In this document: piece by piece, positions 53,269 through 63,945 of the stretch
Layout: each line of letters starts with the position of its first letter
Position numbering within the stretch: position 1 is the first letter of the stretch
DNA from: Microbacterium helvum
GTDB taxonomy: Bacteria > Actinomycetota > Actinomycetes > Actinomycetales > Microbacteriaceae
Reading direction: 5' to 3'
Length of the DNA stretch: 64,000 bases
NCBI RefSeq assembly: GCF_014779795.1
Contig: NZ_JACXZS010000006.1
Coordinates: 229,690-293,689 of the forward strand
Program-made: the position numbers and the translations under genes
Notes under the pieces: generated by a model
The model's input: only the letters and a program-made list of their open reading frames with translations
Told to the model about the DNA's origin: nothing
The model's database searches: none

Positions 53269-54034
53269 CGGCCGCGTCCTTTCCGAGATACGCCTCGATG
53301 ACGCGGGGGTCGGCCTGCGCCTCGACGGCCGATCCCTCCATGAGCTTGCGGCCGTGGTCGAGCACCACGACGCGATCGGTGAGAGCGGAGATGAGGCCCA
53401 TGTTGTGCTCGACGATCACGACGGTGATGTCGTCGTCGCGCACGCGGCGAACGGTCTCGATGAGCTGCTCGACCTCCGAGTGCGGCAGGCCGGCGGCGGG
53501 TTCGTCCAGCAGCAGCAGGCGCGGCTTCATGAGAAGCGCGCGGCACAGCTCGACGCCCTTGTGCAGACCGTGCGAGAGCTCGTCCGCCCGCGTCCGTGCG
53601 GCCCACGCCAGGCCGTGGCCGTCCAGCAGCTCGAGCGCCTCCTGGCGCAGCGCCTTCTCGCTGCGCCCGGTCCTCGGCAGCCGCAGCGACCATTCGACCG
53701 GGCCGCCGGGCAGTCGGCTGTGCGCCCCGAGCAGGACGTTCTCGAGCACCGTCGCGTGCAGCTGCAGGGCCGGATGCTGGAACGTGCGGGCGAGCCCATG
53801 GCGTGCGAGTGTCGCCGGGGGTGAGCCGAGCACCTCGTCGTCATCGATCGTGATGGACCCCGAGCTGGGGCGGTAGTGCCCGCTCACGCAGTTGAACAGC
53901 GAGGTCTTGCCGGCTCCGTTCGGTCCGACGAGGCCGAAGATCTGGCCCGCCTCGACCGTGAACGACACGTCCTCCAGCACCTTGACGCCGCCGAACTGAA
54001 GGCTGACGTCGCGGACTGCGAGCCGAGCGCCCAT
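53255..54034 (-). CDS. livG: LivG-type ABC ATPase
   Basis: 259 aa. Walker A GPNGAGKTSLFNCV, TFQHPALQLHATVLENVLLG, signature segment LSHGLHKGVELCRAL (a variant of LSGGQ), Walker B LLLLDEPAAGLPH and H-loop VIVEHNMGLI. The signature deviates from LSGGQ (LSHGLHKG), a change also seen in some LivG-like proteins. First gene of the transporter operon, divergent from the desA-like gene. Confidence 0.9.
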   Translation of the reverse strand: MGARLAVRDVSLQFGGVKVLEDVSFTVEAGQIFGLVGPNGAGKTSLFNCVSGHYRPSSGSITIDDDEVLGSPPATLARHGLARTFQHPALQLHATVLENVLLGAHSRLPGGPVEWSLRLPRTGRSEKALRQEALELLDGHGLAWAARTRADELSHGLHKGVELCRALLMKPRLLLLDEPAAGLPHSEVEQLIETVRRVRDDDITVVIVEHNMGLISALTDRVVVLDHGRKLMEGSAVEAQADPRVIEAYLGKDAADDAA

Positions 54035-54120
54035 CGCTCCACCTTTCGCGTCGTCGCGTCGTCGCGGTCGAACCGGGAGTCGAGTCCTCCCTGCTGGGAA
54101 AACTACGGACCCTCGGCAGG

Positions 54121-54132
54121 ATTGTCAACGAT
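54121..54132. promoter_or_regulatory. GntR/FCD operator candidate, site 2
   Basis: ATTGTCAACGAT lies in the 290-base spacer between livG (start 54034, minus) and the desA-like gene (start 54325, plus). It matches ATTGTCNACRAT and is placed to control the transporter, the demethylase or both. Confidence 0.65.
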
Positions 54133-54206
54133 TTTGGTGTGAAGATTCGCTACCGTGATGTTGAGAATCGATGCTGTCGCACGCGACGTCGGCGTGCGGC
54201 ATCCGA

Positions 54207-54221
54207 TTCCGCTCAACGGAA
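54207..54221 (+). promoter_or_regulatory. IclR-like palindrome upstream of the desA-like gene
   Basis: TTCCG-CTCAA-CGGAA, a perfect inverted repeat 104 bases before the desA-like start. The half-site resembles those upstream of pcaH and pobA; the IclR gene directly downstream of desA is a candidate binder. Confidence 0.45.
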
Positions 54222-54324
54222 GAGCGCGGAGCGCAGGCGACGAAGCGGCTCCTACGCTGACGGACGCCGACGCGGCCCACCGCGGCCGACGGCGAACGAC
54301 CGCAATCGAAGAGGAGGGTCGACG

Positions 54325-55692
54325 ATGACCGAGACATTGGCGCAGGCGATCGAGCGCGCAGGAAGCCCCGTCGAGCTGCTGCGCAACCAGAACTGGCCGG
54401 CGTTCACCTTTCCGGTGGCGCCCGAGTTCACCAACTGGCGCGACGAGCAGCGGGCCTGGAACACCTCCGTCGCGCTGATGGACCAGTCGCACCACATGAC
54501 GCAGCTGTTCCTGGACGGTGCAGACCTCATCGCGCTCTTGAGCTCGATCTCGCCCAACACCTTCGCCACGTTCCGGCCCGGCGTCGCGAAGCAGCTGATC
54601 TCGGTCAACCGCGACGGCTACCTCATCGGCGACGGCATCCTGTTCTACAACGCCGACGGCCCGGAGGGCCTGGTGCTCATCGGCCACCACATCCTCATCG
54701 ACTGGGTGCGGTTCAACGTCGAGCGCGCGCGGGCCGCAGGCAAGGACGTCAACGCCCGGCTGGAGCCGAACTCGCACATGCGCCAGGGCCCGCCCACGTT
54801 CTACCGGTACGAGCTGCAGGGCCCCCACGCCGATGCCGTCATGGAGAAGGTGTTCGGCGGGCCGGTGCCCGAGATCAAGTTCTTCCACATCGGCGACGTC
54901 GAGATCGCCGGCCGGCCCGTCAAGGCGCTCCGCCACGGCATGGCCGGTCAGCCCGGATTCGAGTTCTACGGACCGTGGGCCGACAACGAGATCGTGCTGG
55001 ACGCGCTCATGACCGCCGGCGAGGAGCACGGCATCCGCCGCGTCGGGGCCAAGGCGTACTCGTCGTCGCCGCTCGAGTCCGGGTGGGTGCCGACGCCGTT
55101 CCCGGCGGTCTTCGACGACGACTTCGCCGAGTACCGCGAATGGCTGCCGGCGGCGCGCATCGGCTCGGTCGGCGGTTCGCTGTATTCGACCGACATCCAC
55201 GACTACTACATGACGCCCTTCGACATCGGCCTCGGCCGCTCGGTGCGCTTCGACCACGACTTCCACGGCCGCGCAGCGCTCGAGAAGCACGCCGAGAACC
55301 AGGGCCGCCGCAAGGTCACGCTCATCTGGAACGCCGACGACGTCGCCGGGGTGGTGCGCTCGCAGCTCGAGCCGGGGACGCCCGCGAAGTACCTCGACTT
55401 CCCCAAGGCCCGGTACGGGCTGTACCAGATGGACGAGGTGCTCCAGGACGGCCGCCGGGCCGGGATCTCGACGGATGCCGGCTACGTCGCGTACGACCAG
55501 CTCTACATGTCGCTGGCGACACTGGACGCCCGCATCCGCGACGGCGAGCAGGTCGAGGTGGTGTGGGGCGAGGACCCGATCTCTCGCAAGGACTCGGTCG
55601 AGGCGGAGCATCGGCAGGTGCGCATCCGCGCGACGGTCGCGCCCGCGCCGTATCACGACTACGCGCGGACGGTGTACCGCCAGAACGCCTGA
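54325..55692 (+). CDS. desA: THF-dependent aromatic O-demethylase, DesA-like
   Basis: 455 aa, GcvT fold, paralogous to the two LigM-type proteins but clearly more divergent: PVELLRNQNWPAFTFPVAPEFTNW, ALMDQSHHM, LIGDGILFYN, ELQGPHADAVMEKV, KALRHGMAGQPGFEFYGP, AKAYSSSPLESGWVPTPFPA and VRFDHDFHGRAALE. The different residues around the substrate region suit another methoxylated substrate such as syringate, the DesA substrate; that is inference. GAGGAGGG lies 8 bases before ATG 54325. Divergent from the Liv-type importer, with an IclR gene next. Confidence 0.8.
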   Translation: MTETLAQAIERAGSPVELLRNQNWPAFTFPVAPEFTNWRDEQRAWNTSVALMDQSHHMTQLFLDGADLIALLSSISPNTFATFRPGVAKQLISVNRDGYLIGDGILFYNADGPEGLVLIGHHILIDWVRFNVERARAAGKDVNARLEPNSHMRQGPPTFYRYELQGPHADAVMEKVFGGPVPEIKFFHIGDVEIAGRPVKALRHGMAGQPGFEFYGPWADNEIVLDALMTAGEEHGIRRVGAKAYSSSPLESGWVPTPFPAVFDDDFAEYREWLPAARIGSVGGSLYSTDIHDYYMTPFDIGLGRSVRFDHDFHGRAALEKHAENQGRRKVTLIWNADDVAGVVRSQLEPGTPAKYLDFPKARYGLYQMDEVLQDGRRAGISTDAGYVAYDQLYMSLATLDARIRDGEQVEVVWGEDPISRKDSVEAEHRQVRIRATVAPAPYHDYARTVYRQNA

Positions 55693-55741
55693 GCGCCCGC
55701 GCGATCGGGCTAGCATGGCGGGCGTCGTCGAGGAGGATGCC

Positions 55742-56638
55742 GTGGCACGAGGATCGGCAGGAGAGTCGGTGCTTCACCGTCACCTGCGCGTGCTCGAGAG
55801 CTTCGACGCGTGGCACCCCTTCCTCACGCTCAGCGAGATCGCCGAGGCCGCCGGCATCCCTCGCTCCAGCGCGCACCGGCTGATCGCGGAGCTCGAGCAC
55901 GAGGGGCTGCTCGAACGGCTGCCGGATCGCACCTACCGGCTCGGGGTGAGGCTGTGGGAGTTCGCCAGCCGCACCCCGGGCGCGGTCGGGCTGCGCGAGA
56001 TCGCCCGGCCCTGGCTCGGCGCCGTCCACGAGCGCGTCCGGCAGCACGCGCAGCTGGGCGTGCTGAGCGGGCGGGACGTGCTGTTCATCGACCGGATGTC
56101 GACGCGCGACGCCGTGGTCAACGCGACGCTCATCGGCGGACGCATCCCGCTGCACGCCTCGTCGAGCGGTCTCGTGCTGCTCGCGCACGCGGAACCGGCG
56201 CTGGTCGCTGAGGTCATCGCCGGCGGGCTGCGCGCCTACACCGCCCTCACGATCCACACCGGCGCGGAGCTGCGCGCCCGGCTGCGGCGGGTCCGCGACG
56301 AGGGCTACGCGGTGACCGAGGGGCACATCCACCCCGAGTCCCGCGGCATCGCCGTCCCGGTCGTCGGCCCGGGCGGTGGCGTGTACGCGGCGATCGGAGT
56401 CGTCGTGCCCAACGACGGCGGATCGATCCACGGTCACGCCGAGCTGCTCCGGCGCGCGGCAGACGGCATCGCCCGCGACCTCGCGTCGGCCTACCGGCCC
56501 GACGTCGACGAGCGCACGCACGGCATCCGCTCGCTGATGAGCGGGTCGCGCCGATCGCTGGAGTACCTCGAGAGCCTCGACGCCGACCCGCACGATGCCG
56601 CGACGGCGCCCGCCCGCGGGACCTCCGAGGTGGCTTGA
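55742..56638 (+). CDS. IclR-family regulator
   Basis: 298 aa from GTG 55742, preferred over ATG 55715 because GAGGAGG lies at correct distance. Winged helix VLHRHLRVLESF...TLSEIAEAAGIPRSSAHRLIAEL, effector domain HAQLGVLSGRDVLFIDRMS, IPLHASSSGLVLLA and EGYAVTEGHIHPESRGIAVPVVG. The ~45-residue C-terminal tail exceeds the usual IclR end. Likely controls desA or the galBCD side. Confidence 0.83.
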   Translation: MARGSAGESVLHRHLRVLESFDAWHPFLTLSEIAEAAGIPRSSAHRLIAELEHEGLLERLPDRTYRLGVRLWEFASRTPGAVGLREIARPWLGAVHERVRQHAQLGVLSGRDVLFIDRMSTRDAVVNATLIGGRIPLHASSSGLVLLAHAEPALVAEVIAGGLRAYTALTIHTGAELRARLRRVRDEGYAVTEGHIHPESRGIAVPVVGPGGGVYAAIGVVVPNDGGSIHGHAELLRRAADGIARDLASAYRPDVDERTHGIRSLMSGSRRSLEYLESLDADPHDAATAPARGTSEVA

Positions 56639-56648
56639 GGTCTGCCGC

Positions 56649-57428
56649 ATGACCACGATCGCGATCCTGGGCCTCGGCGAGGCGGGCCGCAGGTATGCCC
56701 GCGGGCTCGCCCGCGCCGGCGCGACGGTGCGGGGGTACGATCCCGCGCACGAGCTCGATGATCCGGAGGTGACGCAGTCCTCGACGTTCGCCGCCGCACT
56801 CGCCGGAGCGGACGTCGCGCTGAGTCTCGTCACGGGGCAGGCGGCGGAATCCGTGGCACGCGAGGCGCTGCCGCACCTCGCCGACGGCGCGGTGTACGCC
56901 GATCTGAACACCGCCGCCCCCGAGGTGAAGGAGCGCATCGCGGGTCTCGCCGCAGACCGCGGCCTGGCCATGGCGGACGTCGCCGTCCTCGCCCCGGTCG
57001 TCCGCGCCGGCCACCGCACGCCGCTGCTGGCGAGCGGCCCGGGAGCCTCCGCGTTCGCCCGCCGCGTCGGTCCGCTCGGAGTTCCGGTCGAGGTCATCGA
57101 CGGCGCGGCCGGCGAGGCCGCGCGGCTGCGGCTGCTGCGGAGCGTCTTCATGAAGGGCCTCGCCGCGCTCGTGCTGGAGGGCCTCGGCGCAGCGCACGCC
57201 GTCGGCGCGGAGGACTGGCTCCGCGGCCAGATGGCGCAGGAGCTCGGTCCCGACGGCGCCGCGCTCATCGACCGCCTTGTCGAGGGCAGCGTGCGTCATG
57301 CGGCCCGCCGCGAGCACGAGGTGCGCGCCGCACTCGCCGCGCTCGACGACTCAGGCCAGCCCGCCGACATGACGCGCGCGACCCTGGCGTGGTTCGAGCG
57401 CCTCGTCGCCGAGCACGACCCCGACTGA
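56649..57428 (+). CDS. NAD(P)-binding 6-phosphogluconate dehydrogenase-like oxidoreductase
   Basis: 259 aa. Rossmann N-terminus TIAILGLGEAGRRYARGL with GxGxxG, ADVALSLVTGQAA, DLNTAAPEVKERI. The C-terminal helical domain is of the DUF1932 kind (LLRSVFMKGLAALVLEGL) with a Lys in the position used for catalysis by beta-hydroxyacid dehydrogenases. It might oxidise or reduce a hydroxyacid or semialdehyde intermediate of ring cleavage; no specific reaction can be assigned. Follows the IclR gene by 11 bases. Confidence 0.75.
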   Translation: MTTIAILGLGEAGRRYARGLARAGATVRGYDPAHELDDPEVTQSSTFAAALAGADVALSLVTGQAAESVAREALPHLADGAVYADLNTAAPEVKERIAGLAADRGLAMADVAVLAPVVRAGHRTPLLASGPGASAFARRVGPLGVPVEVIDGAAGEAARLRLLRSVFMKGLAALVLEGLGAAHAVGAEDWLRGQMAQELGPDGAALIDRLVEGSVRHAARREHEVRAALAALDDSGQPADMTRATLAWFERLVAEHDPD

Positions 57429-57450
57429 CGCGCCGCGAGCGGCGCGTCAG
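57425..57450. terminator. Bidirectional stem-loop terminator
   Basis: CTGACGCGCCGC-GA-GCGGCGCGTCAG: perfect 12-bp arms between the convergent oxidoreductase and second ligM-like genes. Confidence 0.8.
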
Positions 57451-57459
57451 TCGCGAGCT

Positions 57460-59742
<2,283 letters not shown>

Positions 59743-59776
59743 GCGAGCATGCTCGCTGGGGCGGAGGGATGCCGCG

Positions 59777-60493
59777 GTGACGGGCCCGATCGTCGTCACC
59801 GACATCGCGCGGACGCCGGCCGCGATCGCCGACGCACTCGGTGCGCACGGCGTGGCGACGGTGCACGAGGCGATGGGACGCACGGGGCTCGTCGGTCCCG
59901 GCATCCGCCCGATCCAGGACGGCGTCCGGCTCTCGGGGACCGCGGTGACGGTGCTGTGCCATCCGGGCGACAACCTGATGATCCACGCCGCGGTGGAGCA
60001 GTGCCGCGCGGGAGACGTGCTCGTGGTCACCACGACGTCCCCGTCGGTCGACGGCGCGTTCGGCGAGCTGTTCGCCACCGCCCTGCAGGCCCGCGGCGCA
60101 CGCGGGCTGGTGACCACCACAGGCGTCCGCGACGTCGCCGAGCTGCGCGCGATGGGCTTCGCGGTGTGGTCGGCGGCCGTCTTCGCGCAGGGCACCGTCA
60201 AGGCCACGCCGGGATCGGTCAACGTGCCGATCACGGTGGGCGCCGTCACCGTGGCGCCCGGCGACGTCGTCGTCGCCGACGACGACGGAGTGCTGCGCGT
60301 GCCTCGCCGGGAGGCGTCGGCCGCGCTCACCGCCGCCGACGCCCGCGTCGCGAAAGAGGAGGCCGACCGCGCCGCGTACCGCTCCGGCGAGCTCAGCCTC
60401 GACCGCAAGGGACTGCGGCCGCTCCTGGCCGAGCTCGGCGTCGAGTACATCACCCAGGCCGACCTCGAGGCGAGGAACGATGAGCGCGCCTGA
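59777..60493 (+). CDS. galC: 4-carboxy-4-hydroxy-2-oxoadipate aldolase, RraA-like
   Basis: 238 aa from GTG 59777, with GGAGGG eight bases upstream. RraA/LigK-type fold: TVHEAMGRTGLVGPGIRPI, GTAVTVLCHPGDNLMIHAAV, CRAGDVLVV, TTTGVRDVAELRAMG (Arg/Asp metal and substrate site) and VNVPITVGAVTVAPGDVVVADDDGV. It splits CHA into pyruvate and oxaloacetate with a divalent metal. Overlaps galD by 14 bases. Confidence 0.88.
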   Translation: MTGPIVVTDIARTPAAIADALGAHGVATVHEAMGRTGLVGPGIRPIQDGVRLSGTAVTVLCHPGDNLMIHAAVEQCRAGDVLVVTTTSPSVDGAFGELFATALQARGARGLVTTTGVRDVAELRAMGFAVWSAAVFAQGTVKATPGSVNVPITVGAVTVAPGDVVVADDDGVLRVPRREASAALTAADARVAKEEADRAAYRSGELSLDRKGLRPLLAELGVEYITQADLEARNDERA

Positions 60494-61577
60494 TCCGGTG
60501 CGTGACGGCATCCCCTGCCTGCTCATGCGCGGGGGCACGTCGAAAGGCGCCTACTTCCTCGCCGACGATCTGCCCGCCGACCCGGCCGAACGTGACGAGC
60601 TGCTGCTGCGCGTGATGGGATCGCCCGACCCGCGCCAGATCGACGGCATCGGCGGCGCCCACCCGCTCACCAGCAAGGTCGCGGTCGTGGCGCCGTCGAC
60701 GGCGCCGGGCTTCGACATCGACTATCTGTTCCTGCAGGTCGGCGTCGACACGGCGACGGTCGGCGATGCCCAGACCTGCGGCAATCTGCTCGCCGGCATC
60801 GGGCCGTTCGCCGTCGAGCGCGGTCTCGTCGCCGCGGCCGGCGCCCTGACATCGGTGCGGATCCGGCTGCTGAACACCGGGGATGCCGCCACCGCCGTGT
60901 TCGCGACGGCCGACGGTCTGCCCGACTACGCCGGCGACGCCGCCATCGACGGTGTGCCGGGGACGGCTTCGGCGATCTCGCTCGAGGTCGGGGGCGGTGA
61001 CGACAAGCCGCTGCTGCCGACCGGCAACCTGATCGACGAGATCGACGGTCACACCGTCACGCTCATCGACAACGGGATGCCGGTGGTGCTGCTGCGCGGC
61101 GACGAGTTCGGCATCGACGGCGGCGAGGAGCCCGCGCAGCTCGAGGCCGACGCAGAGCTCGTCGCTCGCGTCGAGCGCATCCGGCTCGCCGCCGGTCCGC
61201 TCCTGGGCCTGGGCGATGTCACGCACCAGACCGTGCCGAAGATGATCCTGCTGTCGCCGCCGCGCACAGGCGGCGCGGTCTCGACCCGCGCGTTCATCCC
61301 CGCGCGCGTGCACACGGCGATCGGCGTGCTGATGGCGGCCTCCGTCGCGGCGGCGGTGCGGATCCCCGGCACCGTCGCGCACGAGATCGCGGGGCCGTCC
61401 GGTGCCGACGCCGGTGCCGACGCGGGCGACACGGTGATCGAGCACCCGAGCGGGTCGTTCCCGTCGCGCGTGCGCGTCACCCGCGACGCCGACGGCACGT
61501 GGCGCGCGACCTCGTTCTCGCTGCGCACCGCACGCAAGCTCTTCGACGGCCGGGTGTTCCCCCGGCCTCGACTGTGA
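60480..61577 (+). CDS. galD: 4-oxalomesaconate tautomerase, PrpF family
   Basis: 365 aa, two-domain DapF-like PrpF fold. CLLMRGGTSKGAYFLADDLP (residues about 14-33), GIGGAHPLTSKVAVV, QTCGNLLAG and NTGDAATAVF are diagnostic; the Cys/Lys residues include the SKG lysine. It moves the double bond of the initial gallate ring-cleavage product so that GalB can act (GalD/LigU activity). Confidence 0.88.
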   Translation: MSAPDPVRDGIPCLLMRGGTSKGAYFLADDLPADPAERDELLLRVMGSPDPRQIDGIGGAHPLTSKVAVVAPSTAPGFDIDYLFLQVGVDTATVGDAQTCGNLLAGIGPFAVERGLVAAAGALTSVRIRLLNTGDAATAVFATADGLPDYAGDAAIDGVPGTASAISLEVGGGDDKPLLPTGNLIDEIDGHTVTLIDNGMPVVLLRGDEFGIDGGEEPAQLEADAELVARVERIRLAAGPLLGLGDVTHQTVPKMILLSPPRTGGAVSTRAFIPARVHTAIGVLMAASVAAAVRIPGTVAHEIAGPSGADAGADAGDTVIEHPSGSFPSRVRVTRDADGTWRATSFSLRTARKLFDGRVFPRPRL

Positions 61578-61605
61578 CCCCCGGACCCGTCAGAGAGGAC
61601 GCCCC

Positions 61606-62553
61606 ATGACCGCGTACACGTCGTTCGACGTCGCCCACCTCGCCCACGTCGAGCTGCTCACCGCGAAGCCCGCCGAGAGCCGCTGGTTCTTCGAGGAGCT
61701 GCTCGCCATGCGGGTCGTCGGCGAGAAGGGCGGCTCCGTCTATCTGCGCACCTGGGACGAGTACCAGCTCTACACGATCAAGCTGACGGCGTCGGATGCC
61801 GCGGGCGTGGGCCGCACGTCGTTCCGGGCGTCGTCACCCGAGGCGCTCGAGCGCCGTGTCGCCGCGATCGAGGCGACCGGCCTCGGGACCGGCTGGGTCG
61901 ACGGCGACCTCGGCTGCGGGCCGACGTACGAGTTCACCGACCCGGACGGGCACGCGATGGGGATCTTCTACGAGGCGGAGCGGTACGCCGCGACCGACGA
62001 CGCGCCGTCGCTGAAGAACCAGGCGTCGCGCTTCCCCGGCCGTGGTGTCAACGCCCGCCGGCTGGACCACATCAACTACCTCGCGAAGGACGTCGAGGCG
62101 AACGGCGAGTTCCTGCGCGACGCGCTGGGCATGCGCGAGTCGGAGCGCATCCGGCTCGACAACGGCAGGTTCGCGGCGTGGTGGTTCCACTTCTCGCTCA
62201 AGTCGTACGACGTCGTCTACTCCGACGACTGGACCAAGCACGGCAACCGGCTGCACCACATCGCCTTCGCGCCCGATACGCGTGAGGACATCCTGAAGGC
62301 GGCCGACATCTTCCTCGAGAACGGCATCCACATCGAGTCAGGCCCGCACAAGCACGCCATCAACCAGACGTTCTTCCTCTACGTGTGGGAGCCGGGAGGC
62401 AACCGCATCGAGTTCGCGAACGCCGGCGCCCGCCTGCTGCTCGACCCCGACCAGCCCGTCGTGGAATGGTCGGAGGCCGAGCGTCGCAAGGGTCAGGCGT
62501 GGGGGATGAAGACGATCGAGACGTTCCACACCCACGGCACGCCCGTGGTGTGA
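61606..62553 (+). CDS. Type I (VOC) extradiol ring-cleavage dioxygenase
   Basis: 315 aa, two VOC modules. The C-terminal module has the complete 2-His-1-carboxylate set in catechol 2,3-dioxygenase-like positions: His155 (RLDHINYLA), His217 (RLHHIAFA) and Glu269 (GNRIEFAN); second-shell HKHAI and FFLYVWEPGG also match. AGAGAGGA precedes ATG 61606. It sits directly behind galBCD, where a ring-cleaving enzyme for gallate or 3-O-methylgallate is needed, yet known gallate dioxygenases (GalA, DesB) are the unrelated LigB type. Its substrate assignment is inference. Confidence 0.85.
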   Translation: MTAYTSFDVAHLAHVELLTAKPAESRWFFEELLAMRVVGEKGGSVYLRTWDEYQLYTIKLTASDAAGVGRTSFRASSPEALERRVAAIEATGLGTGWVDGDLGCGPTYEFTDPDGHAMGIFYEAERYAATDDAPSLKNQASRFPGRGVNARRLDHINYLAKDVEANGEFLRDALGMRESERIRLDNGRFAAWWFHFSLKSYDVVYSDDWTKHGNRLHHIAFAPDTREDILKAADIFLENGIHIESGPHKHAINQTFFLYVWEPGGNRIEFANAGARLLLDPDQPVVEWSEAERRKGQAWGMKTIETFHTHGTPVV

Positions 62554-62588
62554 CGCGGGCGAAGCACGGCCCGTCGCCCCTTGAGGTT

Positions 62589-62826
62589 CAGGTGGCGCGA
62601 AAGGCCGAATCGCGAAGAGGTATGCCGCACACAGCGCCACCCGAACGCCCGAGGCAGCGCCGGCCGCTCCGCTCACGTGGCGCAAGTGGCCGCATCACGA
62701 TGAGGGATGCCGCACTTTCCGACACCCGAACGCGCATGGCAGCGCAGACCTCGTCGCACAGGTGGCATAAATTGCCGCATCGCGTAGAGGGATGCCGCAC
62801 GCAGCGCCACCTCAACATCCGAGGGG
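62589..62826. repeat. Tandem 85-bp repeats, about 2.8 copies
   Basis: Copies begin at 62589, 62674 and 62759. Shared words include (CA)GGTGGC, GCCG(A/C)ATC, GAGG(G/T)ATGCCGCAC and ACCCGAACGC. In copies 1 and 3 GGTGGC(GC) pairs with (GC)GCCACC across about 38 bases, so each could fold into a stem-loop. They fill the space between the convergent dioxygenase and MetE-like genes; no ORF is supported. Confidence 0.75.
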
Positions 62827-62832
62827 CTTGGG

Positions 62833-63945
62833 TCAGCGCCAGACGTCGGCCGCGATGTCGACGACCTCGCGCACCTTTGCCCACTGCTCGTCCTCGGTGA
62901 GGACGTTGCCCTCTTCGGTCGAGGCGAAGCCGCACTGCGGGCTCAGCGCCAGCTGCTCGAGCGGCGCGAACGCGGCGGCCTCGTCGATGCGCGTCTTCAC
63001 GGCATCCACATCCTCCAGCTCGCCCGTCTTGGACGTGATGAGTCCGAGCACGACCGTCTTGTCGCCCTCGGGCAGGAAGCGCAGCGGCTCGAACCCGCCG
63101 GCGCGCTCGCTGTCGTACTCCAGGAAGTAGCCGTCGTAGGCGGTGTTGCCCAGCAGCTGCTCGGCGACCGGCTCGTACCCGCCCGACGAGATCCACGTCG
63201 AGCGGAAGTTGCCGCGGCACACGTGCGTCGTCACGACCAGGTCGTCCGGCTTGCCGTCGAGGATGCGGTTGAGGATGCCGGCGTAGCGCTCGGCGATGCC
63301 GTCGGTGTGGATGCCGCGCTCGCGCGCCTTGGCCAGCTCTTCGTCCGAGCACAGGTACGCCCACGCGGTGTCGTCGAACTGCAGGTAGCGGGCGCCCGCG
63401 TCGTAGAACGCCGACAGGGCGTCGCGGTACGTCTGCACAAGGTCGTCGACGATGTCGTCGCGGCCGTCGTACCCCGAGCCCTCCAGGTGCCCCGGCTCGA
63501 GCCGGAAATCGAGCACGGTGGGGGCGGGGATGCTGAACTTCGGCACCGCGCCGGTGGTGCGCTCGAGCAGGCTCTTGAGCGAGCGGAAGTGGTCGAGGAA
63601 CGGGTGCGCGTCCGAGAAGCCGATCTTGCCGGTGACCTCGATGCCGCGCGGCTTGGTCTGCACGCCCTGGAACTGGATGCCGTGGTCGAGCTCGACGATC
63701 TCGACGCCGTCGAGCAGGCCGAAGAAGTCGAAGTGCCACCACGAGCGGCGGAACTCGCCGTCGGTCGCGAGCTTCAGGCCGGCGTCGGCCTCGCGGACGA
63801 CCAGCTCGGCGATCGCGGTCTCTTCCGCGACACGCAGCGCATCGGCGTCGATGTCGCCCGCGGCGAATCGGCGGCGCGCCTCGGCGAGTGCGGCGGGACG
63901 GAGGAAGCTGCCGACGATGTCGGCGCGGAACGGCGGTGTTGACAC
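62833..63945 (-). CDS. Short MetE-like (cobalamin-independent methionine synthase C-domain) methyltransferase
   Basis: 370 aa from GTG 63945, corresponding only to the C-terminal catalytic half of MetE (full MetE is about 750 aa). Zn ligands are all present: His241 and Cys243 (TTHVCRGN), Glu276 (GYFLEYDSE) and Cys338 (LSPQCGF). The folate-side N-terminal domain is absent, as in core-MetE-type enzymes that use other methyl donors. Next to an O-demethylation locus it might pass methyl groups to a thiol acceptor, perhaps homocysteine; unproven. Start codon lacks a clear Shine-Dalgarno. Confidence 0.8.
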   Translation of the reverse strand: MSTPPFRADIVGSFLRPAALAEARRRFAAGDIDADALRVAEETAIAELVVREADAGLKLATDGEFRRSWWHFDFFGLLDGVEIVELDHGIQFQGVQTKPRGIEVTGKIGFSDAHPFLDHFRSLKSLLERTTGAVPKFSIPAPTVLDFRLEPGHLEGSGYDGRDDIVDDLVQTYRDALSAFYDAGARYLQFDDTAWAYLCSDEELAKARERGIHTDGIAERYAGILNRILDGKPDDLVVTTHVCRGNFRSTWISSGGYEPVAEQLLGNTAYDGYFLEYDSERAGGFEPLRFLPEGDKTVVLGLITSKTGELEDVDAVKTRIDEAAAFAPLEQLALSPQCGFASTEEGNVLTEDEQWAKVREVVDIAADVWR

